Shown here piece by piece: positions 4,766 to 7,967 of a DNA stretch of 7,967 nt. This stretch comes from CAVQGZ01 sp964356295 (GTDB taxonomy: Bacteria > Actinomycetota > Actinomycetes > Jiangellales > Jiangellaceae). The position numbers were made by a program, and so were the translations under genes. Location of the stretch: positions 1 through 7,967 of the forward strand of contig CAYHHE010000102.1 of NCBI GenBank assembly GCA_964356295.1. Direction: 5' to 3'. Numbering within the stretch: the first letter of the stretch is position 1; each line of letters opens with the position of its first letter. The notes beneath the pieces were generated by a model that saw only the letters and a list, made by a program, of their open reading frames with translations, was not told where the DNA came from and made no database searches.

Positions 4766-7129
4766 ATGGCCATCACCACCTACCCGACGGGCACGCCGTT
4801 CCCGGGGGTCATCGGCCGCACGACCGACACGTCCAGCCCCGCCTGGCCCGAGGCACCGCGCCCTCCGGAGGGCGCGCCCAACGTCGTGTTCTTCGTCCTC
4901 GACGATGTCGGCTTCGGTCAGCTGTCGCCGTTCGGCGGCCTGGTGGAGACCCCTGTGCTCGACAGCCTCGCGGCCGAGGGCCTGCGCTACACGAACCTGC
5001 ACACCACAGCGCTGTGCTCCCCGTCGCGTGGAGCCATCCTGACCGGGCGCAACCACCACTCCCTGGGGTTGGCCTGCATCACCGAAGCCGCCACCGGGTA
5101 CCCGGGGTACAACGGCGTCCTGCCCTTCGATCGGGGGATGCTCTCGGAGATGCTGCTACCGCTGGGCTACAACACGTTCTGCGTGGGCAAGTGGCACCTG
5201 ACCCCGGCTGAGCACACGACCGCGGCCGGGCCGTTCGACCGGTGGCCGCTCGGGCGGGGGTTCGAGCGGTGCTACGGGTTCCTGGGTGGAGAGACCAACC
5301 AGTGGTACCCGGAGCTGATCTACGACAACCACGAGGTCGAGCAGCCCGCCCTGCCCGAGGACGGCTACCACCTCAGCGCGGACCTGGCGGACAAGGCGAT
5401 CGAGTTCATCAAGGACGCGCACACCACCGCCCCGGACAAGCCGTTCTTCCTGTACTACGCCACCGGCGCCGGCCACGCCCCACACCACGTGCCCAAGGAG
5501 TGGGCCGACAAGTACAAGGGCCAGTTCAACTCCGGGTGGGACGAGTACCGCCAGATCGTCCACCAGCGCCAGATCGACATGGGGATCATCCCCGAGGGCA
5601 CGGCCCTCTCGGCGCACGACCCGGACGTACCCGTCTGGGAGTCGCTGTCCGATGACGAGAAGCGGCTGTACTCCCGATTCATGGAGGTGTACGCCGGGTT
5701 CGTCACCTACACCGACCACCACTTCGGGCGGATCCTGGACTTCCTGGCCGAGATCGGCGAGCGGGACAACACCCTGGTCATCGTCGTGTCGGACAATGGG
5801 GCCAGCTCCGAAGGTGGGCCGGTCGGATCCCTGAACGAGATGTTCTTCTTCAACAACGCGCCCGAATCACTCGAGGACAACCTGGCGATGATCGACCAAC
5901 TCGGCGGGGTCGAGACGTGCAACCACTACCCGTGGGGCTGGACGAACGCGGGCAACACCCCGTTCCGCCGGTGGAAGCGCGAAACCTACCGGGGCGGCAC
6001 GACCGACCCGTGCATCGTGTCCTGGCCGGCGCAGATCACCGCCGGGGGGCAGCTGCGGTCCCAGTATGCCCACATCATCGACTTCGTCCCGACCGTGCTC
6101 GAAGCCCTGGGCGTTCAGCCGCCTGAGGCGATCCGCGGCGTTGCCCAGGAGCCGATCGAGGGCGTCAGCTTCGCCCACACGTTCACCGACGCCGATGCCC
6201 CCTCCCGTCACCAGACCCAGTACTTCGAGATGATGGGCCACCGCGCGATCTACCACGACGGGTGGCGAGCGGTTTGCCCGTGGCCAGGCCCGAGCTTCTC
6301 CGAAGCCGCCGAGCGGGGCCTGCAGTTCGGCTCGCCGATCTCCCAGGAGACCCTGGAAACCCTCGATGCGCACGGGTGGGAGCTCTACGACCTCACCGAG
6401 GACTGGGCCGAGACCCGCAACGTGGCCGCCGAGCATCCCGAGCAGCTCGCCGAACTGGTCGACCGGTGGTGGGCCGAGGCCGAGAAGTACCAGGTCCTGC
6501 CCCTCGATGGGGACGTGCTGTACCGGTTGGCCATCGAGAAGCCGTCGATCGCCGGGCCGCGTGAGCAGTTCGTGTTCTACCCCGGTGGGGCGTCGGTGCC
6601 GTTCACCGCCACCCCGAAGACCTACAACCGCCCGTGGAGCATCACCGCCGACGTCGTCATCCCCCACGGCGGGGCGCAGGGGGTCCTGCTGGCCAACGGC
6701 GGGCGGACCGGTGGGTACACGTTCTTCGTCAAGGACGGGCACCTGCACTTCCTCTACAACTGGCTGGGCCGCGACCGGTTCTGGCTGAAGTCCCCCGACG
6801 TCCTGCCCACCGGCCCGGTGCAGCTGCGCTACGAGTTCGAACCCACCGGCGCACCCGACCCGAGCGTCGGGCACGGCGTCCCCGCCCGCGGGCAGCTCTA
6901 CGTCAACGGCGACCTCGTCGCCAGCATCGACATGCCGTTCTCGGTGCTGCGCATGTTCGGCACCCAGGGCCTGACCTGCGGCTACGACGGCGGGGAGCCG
7001 GCCGCACCCGAGGAGTACACCGGCGCGTTCCCGTTCACCGGCACCATCGCGCGGGTCACCCTCGACCTGTCCGGGGAGCTGATCGCCGACACCGACGCCG
7101 ACCTTCGCGTGGCCATGATGCGCCAGTAG
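4766..7129 (+). CDS. type I arylsulfatase (AtsA family), formylglycine-dependent
   Basis: Hydrolyses sulfate monoesters, releasing sulfate. The alkaline-phosphatase-like N-terminal domain has the metal ligands Asp46, Asp47, Asp343 and Asn344, the formylglycine motif Cys84-Ser-Pro-Ser-Arg88, and catalytic Lys142, His144, His237 and Lys404. Their order and spacing parallel those known for Pseudomonas aeruginosa arylsulfatase; Asp46 to Cys84 is 38 residues in both. The insert GWDEYRQIVHQRQIDMGIIP, with WESLSDDEKRLYSRFMEVYA after it, is the hallmark of the large ~790-residue actinobacterial/mycobacterial AtsA-AtsD group. Residues from ~600 on form a beta-sandwich-like C-terminal domain (VVIPHGGAQGVLLANGG, GYTFFVKDG, GQLYVNGD). 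No signal peptide or membrane segment is seen, so it should be cytoplasmic, consistent with maturation by the divergent anSME. The natural substrate cannot be read from sequence. Length is normal and no lesions are seen. Confidence 0.95.
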   Translation: MAITTYPTGTPFPGVIGRTTDTSSPAWPEAPRPPEGAPNVVFFVLDDVGFGQLSPFGGLVETPVLDSLAAEGLRYTNLHTTALCSPSRGAILTGRNHHSLGLACITEAATGYPGYNGVLPFDRGMLSEMLLPLGYNTFCVGKWHLTPAEHTTAAGPFDRWPLGRGFERCYGFLGGETNQWYPELIYDNHEVEQPALPEDGYHLSADLADKAIEFIKDAHTTAPDKPFFLYYATGAGHAPHHVPKEWADKYKGQFNSGWDEYRQIVHQRQIDMGIIPEGTALSAHDPDVPVWESLSDDEKRLYSRFMEVYAGFVTYTDHHFGRILDFLAEIGERDNTLVIVVSDNGASSEGGPVGSLNEMFFFNNAPESLEDNLAMIDQLGGVETCNHYPWGWTNAGNTPFRRWKRETYRGGTTDPCIVSWPAQITAGGQLRSQYAHIIDFVPTVLEALGVQPPEAIRGVAQEPIEGVSFAHTFTDADAPSRHQTQYFEMMGHRAIYHDGWRAVCPWPGPSFSEAAERGLQFGSPISQETLETLDAHGWELYDLTEDWAETRNVAAEHPEQLAELVDRWWAEAEKYQVLPLDGDVLYRLAIEKPSIAGPREQFVFYPGGASVPFTATPKTYNRPWSITADVVIPHGGAQGVLLANGGRTGGYTFFVKDGHLHFLYNWLGRDRFWLKSPDVLPTGPVQLRYEFEPTGAPDPSVGHGVPARGQLYVNGDLVASIDMPFSVLRMFGTQGLTCGYDGGEPAAPEEYTGAFPFTGTIARVTLDLSGELIADTDADLRVAMMRQ

Positions 7130-7397
7130 CTGGGGGCGCACTCATGGCGAGCTCGCGGCCGTGTCACTCCGCCGCCTATGGACGCACCACGACCCGGCGT
7201 CGCTTCCGCCCACTATGCTGCATCCCGATCCGCGCGGGGCGCGGCAGACCGGCCCGACAGAACCCATGAGATCCGGACGTCCGCGACGAGAGACCTCGAC
7301 AGACCGCGCGACGCGAACGCGCGACGCTGCGCGTCGACGCCGCGGAGCACCGCCGTCTCGCCACCTGCTGCTGACGTCGACTCGCTAGCGTCCGAGC
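7130..7397. other. intergenic region downstream of the sulfatase
   Basis: I see no supportable gene on either strand in these 268 bases. They include a palindrome GCGAGCTCGC (7147-7156), a clustered CGCGACGC-type repetition around 7308-7340, and a small hairpin CGACGC-TGC-GCGTCG (7322-7336). None has a T-tract, and no clear sulfatase terminator is visible. G+C falls and codon character changes soon after this segment. Confidence 0.5.
7386..7391 (+). promoter_or_regulatory. candidate -10 element for a leaderless transcript
   Basis: TAGCGT fits the actinobacterial TANNNT -10 pattern and ends six bases before ATG 7398, so transcription would start at or next to the start codon. The gene has no Shine-Dalgarno sequence, consistent with leaderless translation. 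No clear -35 hexamer is seen. Confidence 0.35.
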
Positions 7398-7961
7398 ATG
7401 ACCAGGGTCATCGGGCACGAGGCCAAGATCGACAGGGCAAGACGCCTCGTCGACGATGTGAGCGCCCGGGCACGAGACTACTTCGCCGAGGACCCGTTCA
7501 CCCTGGAGGAGCATGAGGACAGCGGCACCGATGGGTGGCTGATTCTCCGCGCCAGGGTGCGCTCTCAACCACCGGTTGAGTTGCCTGCGCTTGCGGGCGA
7601 TGCCGTGCACAACGCCCGCAGCGCGCTTGACCACCTCGCTTGGAGGCTCGTCGAAGCTAACGGTTCGATCCCCGATGAGTACACGTGCTTCCCAATCGCT
7701 GATCAGCCCACGGGATATCGAAAGAAGCTCAAGCGTGCTCTCCGAGGCGCCGCTCCGGAGGTGTGGGATGCGGTGCGGGCAATGTCGCCGTGGCGGGATG
7801 GAGACGATCTGCTGTGGAAGCTCCATCGCCTTGACGTGGTGGACAAGCACCGGCTGCTGCTGATTGTTGCAGCGATCCGCACAGCACAGGTGTGGACTTG
7901 GCTCACACGCAAAGCGTCACAGACTCCGAACCCGCCCGGCCAAGGGCACAGGCGTCGATAG
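7398..7961 (+). CDS. hypothetical protein with GDxxHNxRxxxxH segment, possible frameshift near its end
   Basis: Open frame of 187 residues, mostly helical and cytoplasmic. Its centre reads LAGDAVHNARSALDHLAW (residues 65-82), with Asp68, His71, Asn72, Arg74 and His79, followed by LWKLHRLDVVDKHRLLLIVA (139-158). From memory, proteins with a GDxxHNxRSALDHL core are widespread hypotheticals in bacteria and often ~250 residues or longer. The R-x4-H spacing (Arg74 to His79) is compatible with a HEPN RNase motif, but I do not assert activity. After residue ~160 the sequence turns into a Pro/Gly/Arg tail (NPPGQGHRRR), while the frame one base back stays open to the window end. A one-base loss around 7865-7885 may therefore have cut short a longer protein. 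G+C and third-position G/C are clearly lower than in the sulfatase, suggesting separate ancestry. Confidence 0.6.
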   Translation: MTRVIGHEAKIDRARRLVDDVSARARDYFAEDPFTLEEHEDSGTDGWLILRARVRSQPPVELPALAGDAVHNARSALDHLAWRLVEANGSIPDEYTCFPIADQPTGYRKKLKRALRGAAPEVWDAVRAMSPWRDGDDLLWKLHRLDVVDKHRLLLIVAAIRTAQVWTWLTRKASQTPNPPGQGHRRR

Positions 7962-7967
7962 CGGAAG

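Noticed and set aside
5867..7141. 424-codon minus-strand open frame opposite the sulfatase C-terminal half
   Set aside because: Antisense shadow of the sulfatase reading frame; composition without motifs.
7176..7850. Minus-strand open frame opposite the last gene
   Set aside because: The plus-strand frame has the conserved-looking core; the opposite frame is an antisense shadow.
1..7967. CRISPR array, tRNA, rRNA, insertion sequence ends
   Set aside because: No regularly spaced repeats, cloverleaf-like sequence or transposase motifs were seen; a covariance-model scan would be the decisive check.

Overview
This 8 kb window has high G+C and strongly G/C-biased third codon positions. Its genes resemble actinobacterial families: a large AtsA-type arylsulfatase, a lipoprotein starting with GTG, and a cupin whose C-terminal signature is common in actinobacteria. 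I infer a high-GC actinobacterium, possibly near Geodermatophilaceae or Pseudonocardiaceae. The genus is not determinable by eye.

Layout. From 9 to 737 (+) lies a class I SAM-dependent methyltransferase, followed by a small GC hairpin. From 738 to about 1068 there is no intact gene: it holds a degenerate direct repeat and, at its end, what looks like the last ~32 codons of a PLP-dependent decarboxylase. A strong GC hairpin (1069-1093) separates this from a minus-strand block running 4595 to 1102. In the order of transcription that block holds a radical SAM/SPASM anaerobic sulfatase maturase (anSME), a short ICMT-type membrane methyltransferase that seems to have lost its 5' end, a possible 44-codon small protein preceded by overlapping palindromes, a small cupin, and a lipoprotein gene that overlaps the cupin stop codon (GTGA) and carries two frameshifts of opposite sign.

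Divergent from the maturase is a 787-residue type I arylsulfatase (4766-7129, +) with an intact CxPxR formylglycine motif and all the expected active-site residues. The two share a 170 bp intergenic region with a perfect 9-bp inverted repeat. This pair is the functional core of the window: the maturase should convert Cys84 of the sulfatase to formylglycine in the cytoplasm, and the sulfatase has no signal peptide, so it should act inside the cell or on imported sulfate esters.

The last gene (7398-7961, +) has lower G+C than its neighbours, a probable leaderless start, a conserved GDxxHNxRxxxxH segment reminiscent of HEPN RNase motifs, and a C-terminus that may be frameshifted at the window edge.

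Overall the window looks like an accessory region around a working sulfatase/maturase pair, flanked by decaying genes (decarboxylase remnant, frameshifted lipoprotein, truncated methyltransferase). I see no CRISPR array, tRNA, rRNA, transposase or obvious defence operon. Some frameshifts could be sequencing or assembly errors, which cannot be told apart from the sequence alone.
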